Of a DNA stretch of 64,000 nucleotides, positions 48,201 to 62,839 are shown piece after piece (position 1 is the first letter of the stretch; the number at the start of each line of letters is the position of its first letter). The DNA is from Blastomussa wellsi. Its lineage: Eukaryota; Cnidaria; Anthozoa; Scleractinia; Plerogyridae. The position numbers and the translations under genes were made by a program. The DNA is taken from contig OX393570.1 in the NCBI GenBank assembly GCA_947652115.1, positions 3,835,817 through 3,899,816 of the forward strand. The letters run 5' to 3'. Below the pieces are notes generated by a model. It ran no database searches and was not told where the DNA came from. It saw nothing but the letters and a program-made list of their open reading frames with translations.

Positions 48201-49757
48201 CTTGTCACAATACTCACATGCGGACACTATGCTAATGTTATTTTAACAGACCGATTTTTAGCTATCCGTACTTGAATGATAACTCTATTATTTACAATTT
48301 CCTCTTGTTTCCTGAAGTATTTTCCTGCCAAATTTGGTGAAATTCTAACAAGCGGTTTTCGAGAAATACGCGTATTTAGGAAAGATTGGACCTAAACAGT
48401 TCAATCTCAATTTTTTGACTAACTACGCATGCGCTGCATTCAACTGGGTTCTTACGGTTCTTAAGTTACTCACGGTAACACTGAGAAACCTGCCAAATTT
48501 GACTTTTTCTGACATACCATTCTAACAAGACTTAAGTTTAGAACATACTATCACTTAAGAAAAAAAAGGCCTCATAAAAAACCATCTTGGAACAAAAACT
48601 CATCACTCTTTCGGCTCCATATTTGTTGTGCTATCCTTGTGCGCGCGCTGCCTCGTATCAGCACCAACTACTGCAGAGCGCGCGCGAAAACTGTGTTCAG
48701 CCACCTTAATTTTAGATAGCCAGAGAGCCTATATTATGCTATGCTCGACTGCTGTAAGTTTATTGAGAAGATTGAAGAAAGCTAGATCATTTTTCTCACG
48801 CAGTCTGTATTCCAGACCCCCATTGTTTGGAAACGTATGTTGCTTACGATACGGAACGTCGAGTTTATTTTAATACGTTGATGTTTATCACCGAATTATT
48901 TTGTGTGTTTTCTTTCACATTTTTTTCACAAAGAATGACACATTTTAATTTTCTTTTAAGCCTCTTAACTTCTTTGCATCTTTCAGCCCGTGCTTCGAAT
49001 GGTTTTGATGTTCATATGTGTATACTGAAGAACGTTTTACAATGCATCATTCGTATTAGGAACTACCGCGACTATAACAATCCATGAAACGAAAAATCAA
49101 ATTATTCTAGCAATAATATTCTAATGTTCTTGATAATATCTACTTGGATATGTACGTGATGTTAACCAAGGCAGTGAAATCCGTCCTGTCATGTCTTTAT
49201 GTACACTGGCTTAGCACCTGGTAAAAGTTCAAATATTTTCGTTTTGAAACGCACATGAAAATTACGGATGATCAATATTCTTTTTTGGCTTGAAATTGTT
49301 TTAATTCGTATACGTTAAAGACTTAATGATTTCCTGTCAATCTTGATTTCAGTATGTTATTATCATGTATATAGCGCTGATGTTAATACATTGTTGATGA
49401 TGGAAATCGCTAACTTTTTTTTACAAAAAATGATGATTCTATATCTTTCGATTTGCCCATTGAGATGCAGTGAACCTTATAAGTACGAGTAAAAAATAAG
49501 ACCAAATTAATAAAAAAATATTGTTGCTTTAAATTTGACCAAGATGGATCTGTAAAAATACAGTTCAGGTCAGTTCGGTTAAGATCATTACCAAGAATTG
49601 CTGATTCAATTATACAAAAATTTTATTTTTAAGACTAAAGAAAAACGGATTTTGTTGTCGATTGCATACTCACGTAAAATGTTAGATTTCTGTATAACAT
49701 ACCTGCTAATCCTTTATGAAACAAAATCGTCAGAAAAATGACCAGTGAGAACTTCAT
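39292..49757 (-). CDS. Secreted SRCR protein with two ECW cysteine modules (386 aa)
   Basis: Exons, 5' to 3': 49757-49703, 47858-47772, 43355-43269, 42844-42512, 42399-42243, 41667-41555, 40436-40287, 39470-39292. All phases join. Exon 1 is a signal peptide (MKFSLVIFLTILFHKGLA). Exons 2-3 are each 87 bases and encode charged, probably helical linkers; they are the least certain. Exon 4 is one group A SRCR domain with six Cys (GTVCDNNW, IVCNELG, VQCTGGE, LNCPHPGWG, SCTHGNDAGVKC). Exons 5-8 encode two related modules built as GC(Y/W)KD ... IDW ... C ... YF(G/A)(I/V)QFYGECW ... C ... NYVYK. The module recurs in cnidarian secreted proteins as I recall, but I cannot give it a family name. A role in ligand recognition outside the cell is inferred from the SRCR. 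GPCR 2 is nested in intron 2. Confidence 0.72.
41012..41181. mobile_element. Long perfect-arm hairpin (foldback) in intron
   Basis: Arms of about 70 bases: AAGCAATAGACCACAAGTTA... at the left and ...TAACTTGTGGTCTATTGCTT at the right, with few mismatches and a ~30-base loop. It lies in the intron between exons 6 and 7 (5' to 3') of the minus-strand SRCR gene. Non-coding. Confidence 0.65.
44388..45482 (+). CDS. Divergent class A GPCR, intronless, 364 aa, nested in an intron
   Basis: The ATG at 44388 (GAAATGA context) is chosen because it is the first Met ahead of TM1. Seven hydrophobic segments. Landmarks: GNSV in TM1 (N32), LAVEMAVVD in TM2 (D60) and DRY at 112-114. TM6 is altered, CYAICFLP instead of FxxCWxP, and TM7 ends NFVTYY, so Phe replaces the Pro of NPxxY. 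The Cys pair linking TM3 and ECL2 is absent. The tail is basic then acidic. No aminergic Asp was seen at 3.32. It fits the large orphan class A expansions of cnidarians; ligand unknown. It lies on the opposite strand inside the ~4.4-kb intron 2 of the SRCR gene, so it has its own promoter. Confidence 0.78.
   Translation: MTGHIEQEIPLYALIIQTCLLAGLLIVLILGNSVICIVVGKYRNLRTYANFLAVEMAVVDLLNGVLNIPLFCFYQLYPSPVFRGRYLAIVLLYFRRGLLLQNALSVSTIFIDRYLVLAHGIRYTSWKSRKKLVLIIAMKWFIGLILVGGVVIFHTDFDDIGEAPVARYISQYEDRGILPFPRIILPLFLILFYTVFYLSSREIRKNASFRKRLKGMETKRFQDMKALKTVQYIIVCYAICFLPDITRSILLLTSFQAIDYWLVFCGFFFLLLTSAVNFVTYYIRTERFRRAIIMFVISPLKREELVELKTYARVIPKEVREQRKLVQLEFPSQAEREDNSMDDTKPTENITAFDNERGCWDTKL
45809..45814 (+). 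promoter_or_regulatory. Candidate polyadenylation signal of GPCR 2
   Basis: AATAAA about 327 bases after the TGA at 45480-45482. Confidence 0.5.
46628..46856. mobile_element. MITE, single-unit relative of the 6747-7211 element
   Basis: Starts CATTCTCGTCCCC and ends GGGGACGATAATG. Arms contain GAGGCCGCGATTCGTTTGGT and the complement CCAATAGGATCGCGGCCTCT. Flanks TTTTTCTTG (46619-46627) and TTTCTCTTG (46857-46865) match at 8 of 9 bases, again a 9-bp duplication. It lies in an intron of the minus-strand SRCR gene. Confidence 0.7.
47953..48705. mobile_element. TTAA-flanked non-autonomous DNA transposon
   Basis: Inverted ends GGTGGCCGAACACAGTTTTT and AAAACTGTGTTCAGCCACC with TTAA directly outside both (47949-47952, 48706-48709). 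753 bases, no transposase frame. The TTAA duplication fits piggyBac or Kolobok mobilisation. It lies in intron 1 of the minus-strand SRCR gene. Confidence 0.65.
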
Positions 49758-51233
49758 TTCTTCTTGCGTTCCAACAGAATTTCCAAAGCACAAACTAAGC
49801 AAAAACTGTTAGTTCTAACTGAAGCAAAATGCGCGTACAATTCTACGAAGAGTGATTCGTGCATGAAAAATCAGATTATTGCTAAACACACATTTCTTGT
49901 GGTCCGAAATCGTTCAAGTTTCTGTAAGTCAGCGGTTTGTTTTAGAGGTATTTGTTTAAGAAAATTTTTACATGCCAAGCTTAATTCAAGTCAAGTAAAC
50001 ATGATTTCCCTTCCCGGAGATCATCTGAACCAATTCTTAGTCTGGGCAAACGAGAAACTGTACTTTTATTTACTTTGTTAAGGCCAGAGATAAGCGGTTA
50101 AAACATAGTACGCATTTTTACGATAAACTACAATTTGTTGATTTGTTCATATTTATAATTTTCTGTGATTGTTCATTGACAAATGTCCTTTATTAGCACT
50201 AAATAACACAATATAGAAACGTTTTTTCTCAGGTAAAAGGAACCCAAGAAGTGCATAATACCTAACTTATATGAGAAAACTCCTAATTAATGATTTAACA
50301 AATTGAAAGAGGAAAGCTAGCACAAAAAATTCAGCAAACAAACAATTTCCTTATGGACTGTAAATGTTGGTTTTGCTACTCGAGTAAAAATAACAATTTT
50401 CTCTGATTCGTTTTAATTTTAATCAGATATATTTTCATTAAAACTTTACCAACCAAAGCTATAAGAAACAGAAAATAAATCAGCAAAATATCGGAGAGAA
50501 GACGACTTTGGTTTCCTCTTCAAGCTCCCCTTCATTACAGCAGTGTATGAAAGCGTACCCCCGCCCAGAGATCGCTCTTAGCGTAGCTTCTACTAGTTTT
50601 GCCACTACAATTAATTATCGGTTTAATATGTTCAGCAACGAAGAGGGGTCAAAGAAATAAGCAAGGCACACTTCCAAAGAAACTTTAATACATCGAAAGA
50701 TCCATTCAAAACGGATCACGGTTGTGGCTTTGCCTGTCCTGTGTGCCATTTCTACAAGATTATGATTGTTTTTAGCTTGAAACGGAAACTAACATGGCTT
50801 TTTTGGAATAGTTTGTTTTTAGTCTTTGAAGTTTAGACCCAAATAATCGATCGTTTAATGTATTGACTTGCTATGACACTGTTCAGTACGAATTTGTTTT
50901 TTTTAATTTTTACAATCTTTCAACTGCAAGATTTGTGTTCTCTCAAATGTTTTTCGTGAGTGCAATGACTAAACTAAAAGTTATTCGCTCTAGATAATTC
51001 CCCACACTCTTTTCAGCACTCACACACAGAAAACTAAAGGCGCATATTTTAATGAAAAACAAACAGTACTGTTTTTTGACAACTCAGTGTTTTTAACTGT
51101 TGTCACATACGCAGATGGGTATATAACTTGACGTGCGGAAAGTTAAACAAAAAAATGTTTACTCATTGAAAATTCAACCTCGTTAGCTTCCCCCTTTTCA
51201 GTCAACTATTCTTCTTCTGAACACTTCGTAAAT
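49758..51233. other. Shared upstream region of the head-to-head SRCR paralogues
   Basis: 1,476 bases between the two start codons, AT-rich and free of recognisable transposons or coding exons. It should contain both promoters and could act bidirectionally. Confidence 0.5.
51120..51126 (+). promoter_or_regulatory. Candidate TATA box of the plus-strand SRCR gene
   Basis: TATATAA preceded by GGG lies 114 bases upstream of the ATG at 51234, a plausible distance for a short 5' UTR. No initiator was defined, so this is tentative. Confidence 0.35.
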
Positions 51234-56135
<4,902 letters not shown>

Positions 56136-56155
56136 ACACAGGTAAGGTTGGCCCA

Positions 56156-56431
56156 CGATTTATACTAGAGGCGAATCATCCGTCAAGACAGATCATCCGT
56201 CTACGGGACGAACTTTGGGACGAACAATAGTTCGTCCCAAAGACACACCTATCGGTGTGTCTTGACGGATTACCACGATAGTTTGTCGGTCAAGACGAAC
56301 TATCGCGATAAACTGTCTGGACGGATGATCCGTGGGTTTACCCGTATTTATACACAGACGAGTTATCGGACAGATTACCGTTCTCTGCCCAAATTCATCG
56401 CAGGTGGATGATCCGTCACTAGTATAAATCG
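56156..56431. mobile_element. MITE just after the SRCR gene stop
   Basis: Inverted ends CGATTTATACTAG / CTAGTATAAATCG, with repeated GGATGATCCGT and GACGAACTAT motifs inside. It probably sits in a 3' UTR intron: ACACAG/GTAAGG lies at 56141/56142 and TTGTACAG ends near 56642. Confidence 0.55.
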
Positions 56432-56751
56432 AGTCAAATAATATCTTATTAAACAAACGCAAGACCACCGTGGTGGGGCCTATATTCTCCCAGTACGGTT
56501 TAGCTTGGTTTAAGAGATACTTTGAAAATATTGGGCCAGCTATAACGCACTTTAGTCGGTTAATTCAAGTTTAGTTTTTAACGCGGCTGCTGTAAAATTA
56601 CCGCTACTCTGATAATAATTGTCTTCACCTTCGTTTGTACAGGTCATGAGAAAGAAGATAAACGGACCTAATTGGACAAAACAATCACTAAGTGTGTAAA
56701 TTGCTGCTGATCTGTAAACAGTTGTAGATTACATTGATAAGATATGCCATT

Positions 56752-56757
56752 AATAAA
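56752..56757 (+). promoter_or_regulatory. Candidate polyadenylation signal of the plus-strand SRCR gene
   Basis: AATAAA after the putative 3' UTR intron, about 620 bases past the TAA at 56133-56135. Confidence 0.5.
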
Positions 56758-57692
56758 CTACTCTTTCACTTGAGTTTGTGAACACTATTATTTCAGTTCA
56801 TCTATTGCGAAATATTTGATCAACTGGTCATTTTAATTTCTCTTTTTGCCTCCTGCGAAATCATTGTAAGGAACATGAGTTTGATTTCCTATAAAATGAA
56901 CGTGCAGGCCGGGTGAGACACATTCATATGAATGAAAGACTAAAGTCGTTTGGACACAGCGGAAAAAGGTGATTCGGAAATGGAGAGCACTTGAAGGGAT
57001 AGACGAGAGGGACCTTTCTAACCATGAACAGATTGAGTGGCTTACATAAAGCGTGGAATCGTTGGAGCCTCGAGGGAAATTTTTCTTTTTATCGCAAGAT
57101 AGTGAAGCAGATTTATAGCAATTGCTGCAGGCCATACTTATTAACAGATGATACATCACCGGATCATTGCCCCTTTAAAACAGTGAGCGGTGTACGTATT
57201 CTAAAATTGGACTGATTTCTTTGTTTTACTAGACAGAACGTAAATTAATCTCCGCATACTTCAACTGGAACAACAGCATCCTTTAAACGAGAATATTTTG
57301 TTATTAAGCTTTTCATTCTCGAAGTTTCTGCTTTAATTTGTTTGTAATATCGACAAAGACTCTTTCTATTTACTCGAGAGTAAGTAAATCAGCAAACAAT
57401 CAGTCACAAAATGTTTCTAAGGAGATTATTGCTTTTAAATTTATCGTCAATGAGAACTTTTTTTAAAAGAACGTTGAGGGTTAGAGTGTAAACGAAAACA
57501 GGAGCAGATTGTAGCTGGATCTCGGTGTACATCGGGATCAACAAAAAACTTAAAAACAAACTTAATAATGCAAGGCTGATCAAACAGCTAGAAACTGGTG
57601 GTATTTTAATTAGGGTTAGAGGGACCAAATTTTAAGAAAATGCTACGAACATATCTCAGGCTGAGAATCAGATGAGTTTTTTTGAGTTTAAT

Positions 57693-57946
57693 TTAGCCCT
57701 TCGTCGGAGCGAATCAAGGAATTGTGGGTCGTGTGTGGTTTATATACAGAAAGGTGGAACCACACACGACCCACAATTCCTTGATTCGCTCCGACGAAGG
57801 GCTAACGCTCGAAACGTCAGCTCTCGAATCTCTTTACGGTGGCCAATTCACATTATCAACCCAGTTGATAAAACCAAATTATATTGTTATACTTCCCACC
57901 GACGCAGCACCGCAGTTTCTTTAGAAACTTACCCCCTCTATTTTAA
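57693..57946 (+). mobile_element. Penelope-like repeat with 5' inverted arm
   Basis: AGCCCTTCGTCGGAGCGAAT and the following GTGGGTCGTGTGTGG pair with CCACACACGACCCAC and ATTCGCTCCGACGAAGGGCT 50-90 bases later. The shared family sequence then runs to TTTCTTTAGAAACTTACCCC. A frame across it (LDSLRRRANARNV...) has no stop for ~100 codons, but it is mostly the repeat read through. Confidence 0.6.
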
Positions 57947-58905
57947 TTGCCCATTTGTTGTTAAATTTGCCTTGTAAATAAATGCAAAAATAAAGTCTAA
58001 CAGTGCCAGTAATCCGTTTTGAAGTTGTGTCAAATACTTTCCTTAATCAAGAATACCGTGAATCTGTTCAAGGGTATGGAGCCTCCTTGGCCTAGCTTAG
58101 GAATAAATGCATCAGTCAATTCGAGTGACGCCCAGCCCCTCTCCCGGGGGCCATAATAGGACATTTTCCCATAATGTTTATCACAGGGGTCGGGCGTTAG
58201 CCTTCCACCCAATAATCCCAGGGCATTTGACCATCTCGCCTCTCGCATTCCTTCAATTACAAATTCAGGCCAGTCCATGGGTTGCTGTTCGAGTGTGTCC
58301 CTTGCTCTCTCATGTGTTTAAAATATGTACTCGTAGCTAAGCACAAACGTCTTCCAACGCAGAAAAGAGCTTTTCAGCTCTTCATTTGCAACCACGATGT
58401 TACAAAGGAAAATATTTGATCATTAAAGTCCTCTCGCTGTTTAATCTCCGCCGCGTGAGCTCGATTAGAAGCCACAAACATTATATTGCAGCTGTGAAAC
58501 CGTGAGAAATTAATAAACTCGGAAACAAATTTAAAGCGATAGTCCAAATCCTCTCCTCTCCCGTAAGGGACCATTCATTATTTATGGGAGGGTGGGTGGG
58601 GGGATGGGTGAGAAGTTAACAAATTTTATTTGATTTTTCAATACCTCCCTTTGTAAAACTTCCCTTATAGCTTAAAATATAAAATTGCGGAGGAGGGAGA
58701 AACCAATTAACAGAAAGACAAATAGGTAAGAAGTTTACTAAGTATGAATTCTTGGCTTGCACGTGACGTCATGAAATTCTAAAATCCAAAGTTAAAGAGC
58801 CACCAAAGTTTTTATTCTCATCAGGTAGAAGAGGTGCCAATTTTATGCCTGCTTACAATTTTTCAGCTCAATAGCATGCTTCGTTTGGAAACCAGCGCAT
58901 TTTTG

Positions 58906-58937
<32 letters not shown>

Positions 58938-59125
58938 CTTATGATCGTGTTTGTTAAGTAGTATATAGATTTAGCCAAGCCTAAAAGCGGATTTCCGTAT
59001 TTTTGCTGGTTCTTAATAATTTCTCTGAAATAAATAATAATTAAAAACGTGAACTGAAATTGTAGAATTTCAGTTAAGAATGACCATAAAAAGTTAAAAA
59101 ATGCTGCCAGAAGAAAAAAATTCCG

Positions 59126-59248
59126 ACCTGAGCCCGCGATCAATGAAGAAAACCAATGCCTGGTCAGCGGTCAACTAAAAAACCACGTTGTCTCGATGAC
59201 TTCTAACCTGAGCCCGCGATATGGTCATGTGATACTGGTCAGCGGATA
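59126..59248 (+). repeat. Two-copy direct repeat
   Basis: ACCTGAGCCCGCGAT followed by TGGTCAGCGG occurs at 59126-59170 and 59207-59246 with slightly different spacers. Confidence 0.5.
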
Positions 59249-59852
59249 CCTCGATTTGACAGCTGTCAATTGACCATAAAATGGATGCCCTATAACAAAG
59301 ATGTAAGCTGATAAGGCTGACAAGGTATTGAAAAGGCATGGCTGTGGCCGCCATGTTGAGCGACTCCGTCGTTCGTCGTCGTACACTTTACTTTGACTCC
59401 TCTGAGCATGAGAAGGAAACAAAAAGCTGACAGCCTGCCACATGACTACAATGCTTCACAGAGCAGTCAATTTCCAATGGTTGCCAAATCTAAATAATTG
59501 CTTGTTTACAATACCTAAACCTTTAATTGCCGATAGAAATTATTAGAAAAGATACCGCTCCGTGCATAATGACTGTTTTCATCATTTGGCTGAATCGACT
59601 TGATCCAGACGTTCTTAGCCATTTATAAAAACGATCGAAATTGAGTTAGGGACTGTGCAATAATTACCTGGAGGGGGGGGGGGGGGGCGTAAAATGGGTT
59701 CCAAATGGCCAAAAATTAAGTCATACCCCCCTCTCGTTAAGCAAAAATTAACTTCAACCCCCCCTCACACAATAATAACATTAAGTTTGACCCCCCCCCC
59801 CCCCTCCCCCTCTCCCTTGGAAAAACAACTTCTCCCATTGATTCCCTCGTAC

Positions 59853-60230
59853 CTAGTTAACTTGTTGAATGTCTTCATCCGGCACAAACATCACTTCGAA
59901 TGACTCTTCGATGTATGTTGGAGAGTCGTTTGAAGAGTCATCAGAATCACTGGATTCCGAGTTTGTGTCGTCTTCGCATGAATTGGGAGATTCCTCATCT
60001 TCTACAGCATCTCTGGTACAGATGTTCCCGCGTGCGTGGGTGAGAACTCGATGGATTAAATCAGCCTTGCTTCCACTTATCTTTAGACCCTTTTGCTTCA
60101 GATACATTTTCAGTTGCTTGTTTGTAAGCGCTTTTACATCGGCTTCACTTGTCCAAGAAATTTGCGGCAGAGTGTTCCTTTCTTTTATTCTCTTTTTGGC
60201 CTTCGCATCGAGGAACTCAAGGTGCTGTAC
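59853..60230 (-). pseudogene. SAP-domain exon or gene fragment inside the transposon
   Basis: The minus frame runs from near 60230 to a stop at 59853. It opens with HLEFLDAKAKKRIKERN. A SAP motif follows (VKALTNKQLKMYLKQKG, then ISGSKADLIHRVLTHAR), and then an acidic Ser/Asp/Glu-rich tail. SAP domains bind AT-rich DNA and occur in chromatin proteins and some transposon proteins. There is no ATG upstream of the SAP, and a putative acceptor (TTGTAAAG) precedes it. It is either the last exon of a transposon gene whose other exons are deleted, or captured host sequence. Confidence 0.55.
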
Positions 60231-60258
60231 ATAAACTTTACAAGCCGTTGAACAGCAG

Positions 60259-60440
60259 TTGATGGAGAATATGAGCCAGAAAAATATGGAGTGCCACAGA
60301 TTGATAATGTCGATCCAGATATTATTGCTTTATTTACGTCTCGCACTGATAAAGCTTGTTTAGGAGACCTGTTAAACTCTAAGTGCTTTGTGGGAGAAGC
60401 TGAAGAGTTTGTTGAAGACTTTTTATCATCAAGCTCTTAA
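60259..60440 (+). pseudogene. Orphan terminal exon-like frame inside the transposon
   Basis: After a GAACAGCAG acceptor-like sequence, 60 codons remain open to TAA: acidic, beginning DGEYEPEKYGVPQID and ending EEFVEDFLSSSS. Not recognised. It starts only ~30 bases from the SAP frame on the other strand, facing away from it. Confidence 0.35.
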
Positions 60441-61100
60441 ACACTAACAAAAACATGTATCATTTTGATAATATTCTCAAGTGAATTTCACTTGTTACCT
60501 GCATTTCCAGTTTTTTAATTATATCCATTGGTAAATCTAGAGGGGTGTAATGAGGTTGATGTGATACTTACCTTGGGCCTAAAATTCCGTACATTTATTG
60601 TCAATCAGAATTAATTTTGTTCTTGGTTTCCTGTTGGGGACATCCTCTACTTCTATAAATTCTAGATTTACCCCTGTTGTGTTACTCATAAATAGGGTAA
60701 AACATCAAGTCACCAGACATTTACATGAACTGCTGATGGTTTTGTTATTGCATGTAATAACTAGTTCTGTTCTATTTTATTTTATTCATGTTTTATTTGT
60801 ATCATTGAAAATCAGTCCCAGATTGGTGAACTGCTCATGGCTGTGTTACTTTAAATGTTAGGTCATGCCATATGAAATTTATATAAATCAGTCCAGAAAA
60901 AAGTGAGTATAATTTTCAGTAAAATAATATCTTTGGTTTTTGAGTCATAAAGTCAGTTTTTTAGTTGCCCCCCCCCACTTATTTAGAAAATTACATGTTA
61001 CCCCCCCCTCCCTAAGGCTGTTAGTTTACATTGTGCCCCCCCCCCCCTCTCGTTTTACGGCCCCCCCCTCCAGGTAATTATTGCACAGTTGTAGTTAGGG

Positions 61101-62787
61101 CTGATCAACGAGCTTATTTATCGAAGCTAGGGCGAATTATTGTTAAGGTTCACGTCAAACTAGTGAGGTGGAAATAAACCTTTTCTCACGAGGATTTGCC
61201 CAGGATTTGCCATACAGTGTAGTGCTACATTTTGAAAACAATTTCACAATTAGTCTTTATTTCGTTTATTTGAATATAAATTCAAAAGACCTCTCTCTTC
61301 AGATCTAACGAGTCAACTCGTAATGTTGCTGATTTTAAATTTTATTTAATGTGTTAATATTAAACTGAATGTCATTTTTTGCCCAGGTTTTGTGTTTCAG
61401 TCTAGAAAGTGACGCATTTTCGCGTGATTTGAGAAATAAGAGCGTGATTCATGTACGAAAGAAACCCACTAAATGCATCTGTCAACATTGAAAACCCATT
61501 AAAAACATAGAAACCAGCTTAATGCATTTAAAGACAGCTTTGGAAGTGAGCACATGTGAAGGTACCGTTTATCGAAAAAAGAAAAGGTACCGTTTATCAG
61601 CTGTTATCAACGGCAAAAGCTTTTAAATCAGACAAGGCGAACAAATTCGATTCTGCCTTTAATGAAGCCGAATATGAACACGGAAGAAAAGTCTGTGATG
61701 CTGGCGAAATCGACTTTGTGTTGCTTAAACAACCAGATTGATTCATTTAGACGCAGAACAAACAACGCAAATTGGAGTTTCATTTCGCGCACTAGATAGA
61801 CGAAACCTTGTCGGACAATGACAACTACAAAGAAAAATAAAAGACAGATTAATGTCTAGTTTATTGCCGCAAAATTTGGTTTTTGTAAGTAAGCCCATCA
61901 ATCACATTGTAATATTTCCGGTTTAATCAATTTTGAAACATTTGCATTGTTTGAGGAAATCAGTTTCCTTTCACAGACATGATCAATTTTTTGAGCAAAT
62001 AAGGTGGAAAGCTTTCCTAAGTACACCTCGCACCCACAATCTGCTTAGTTACCTCACGTTCAGCATGATCTTATCTCTCCCAAAGGCAAACCCCACCTTT
62101 TTTCCTGGTATTTCAGTATTTTCTTCGACATTACGTAGCTTAAAATAAATTGCCTTGTTATAAATTTCTTTCGCGTGGAAAAGCTTTGCGTCTTGATTCA
62201 GTCCCCATACGTTTACTTTAATGTTTGTTCTGAATATTTGGTGGTAAAGACATATCAACTACTAGTACTGGGGATTTTCTATTTTCTCATTACTAATCTC
62301 CTTGGTAACGTTTCGATATCGGCAAAGAGAAAATGGACGGAAATCATCACTTTGGAATCGAATTCAGAAATTAGATTCGGCGAGAGTCTTTGATCCATTT
62401 CATAGGCAACTACACAAAATGAAACTCATCAAAATGGAGTAATATCAAAACACTTTGCTTTCTCTTTAGAAATAATTACATTAAGTAAATCTCTTAGAAT
62501 TGTTTGGGGTCATTTCTGGTTGCTTGGATATCACACAATTTAAGCTCTTTAACACTGTAAACAAAGAACACTGGCGAGTGTAATCAGTCGCTGTTAAACG
62601 AAAACCTGACCGGAAATTTGCCCCATTTATTCGTTTGACTGTCACATTGTCATGAAAAGAGCAAATGCAATTTAAACGGACTTGTTTCAGCTGTCCTTTG
62701 CATTGAAGTAAAGTAGAAATTAAGGCTACCAAAAACGATCACCCTCATCCTTGAACGAACTCGCCAAGTCGGGCATCAGCAGCGGCC
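61101..62787. other. Intergenic, no firm gene
   Basis: AT-rich. A short frame at 61556-61741 (+), ending GEIDFVLLKQPD, has no ATG start and no recognised domain. The final part should hold the promoter of the gene starting at 62788. Confidence 0.45.
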
Positions 62788-62839
62788 ATGAAGGTGCCTT
62801 GGAGTTTACGCATTTTGCTAGCAGTTGTCATTTTTACAG
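62788..62839 (+). CDS. Signal-peptide first exon of a further secreted gene (continues past window)
   Basis: ATG (GCCATGA context), 17 codons MKVPWSLRILLAVVIFT plus one base, then donor CAG/GTAATG. The length, hydrophobic core and phase 1 border match the signal exons of the two SRCR genes and the protease gene. The rest of the gene is not in the window, so its family is unknown; a third SRCR/ECW paralogue is a reasonable guess from proximity. Confidence 0.5.

Larger units (their letters stand above)
56758..59651. other. Repeat-bearing intergenic region
   Basis: Contains the 57693-57946 repeat and a two-copy direct repeat at 59126-59248. Frames such as 58030-58278 (-) have no recognised domain. 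No RNA gene seen. Confidence 0.5.
59652..61092. mobile_element. Non-autonomous DNA transposon carrying a SAP-domain fragment
   Basis: Inverted ends ACTGTGCAATAATTACCTGG plus a poly-G run on the left, and its complement with three extra bases (TGT) on the right. AGTTAGGG is duplicated outside at 59644-59651 and 61093-61100. An 8-bp duplication fits hAT, P or Zisupton-type elements. No transposase is visible in 1.4 kb. Poly-G/C tracts occur at both ends and near 59790. Confidence 0.72.

Noticed and set aside
57672..57977. 101-codon frame (LDSLRRRANARNV...) as a gene
   Set aside because: It is a read-through of the palindromic Penelope-like repeat; the same sequence occurs as non-coding copies at 33030 and 53149.
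58030..58278. Minus-strand frame beginning MDWPEFVIEGM
   Set aside because: No recognisable family, no splice partners, and it sits in repeat-rich intergenic DNA; kept out for lack of support.
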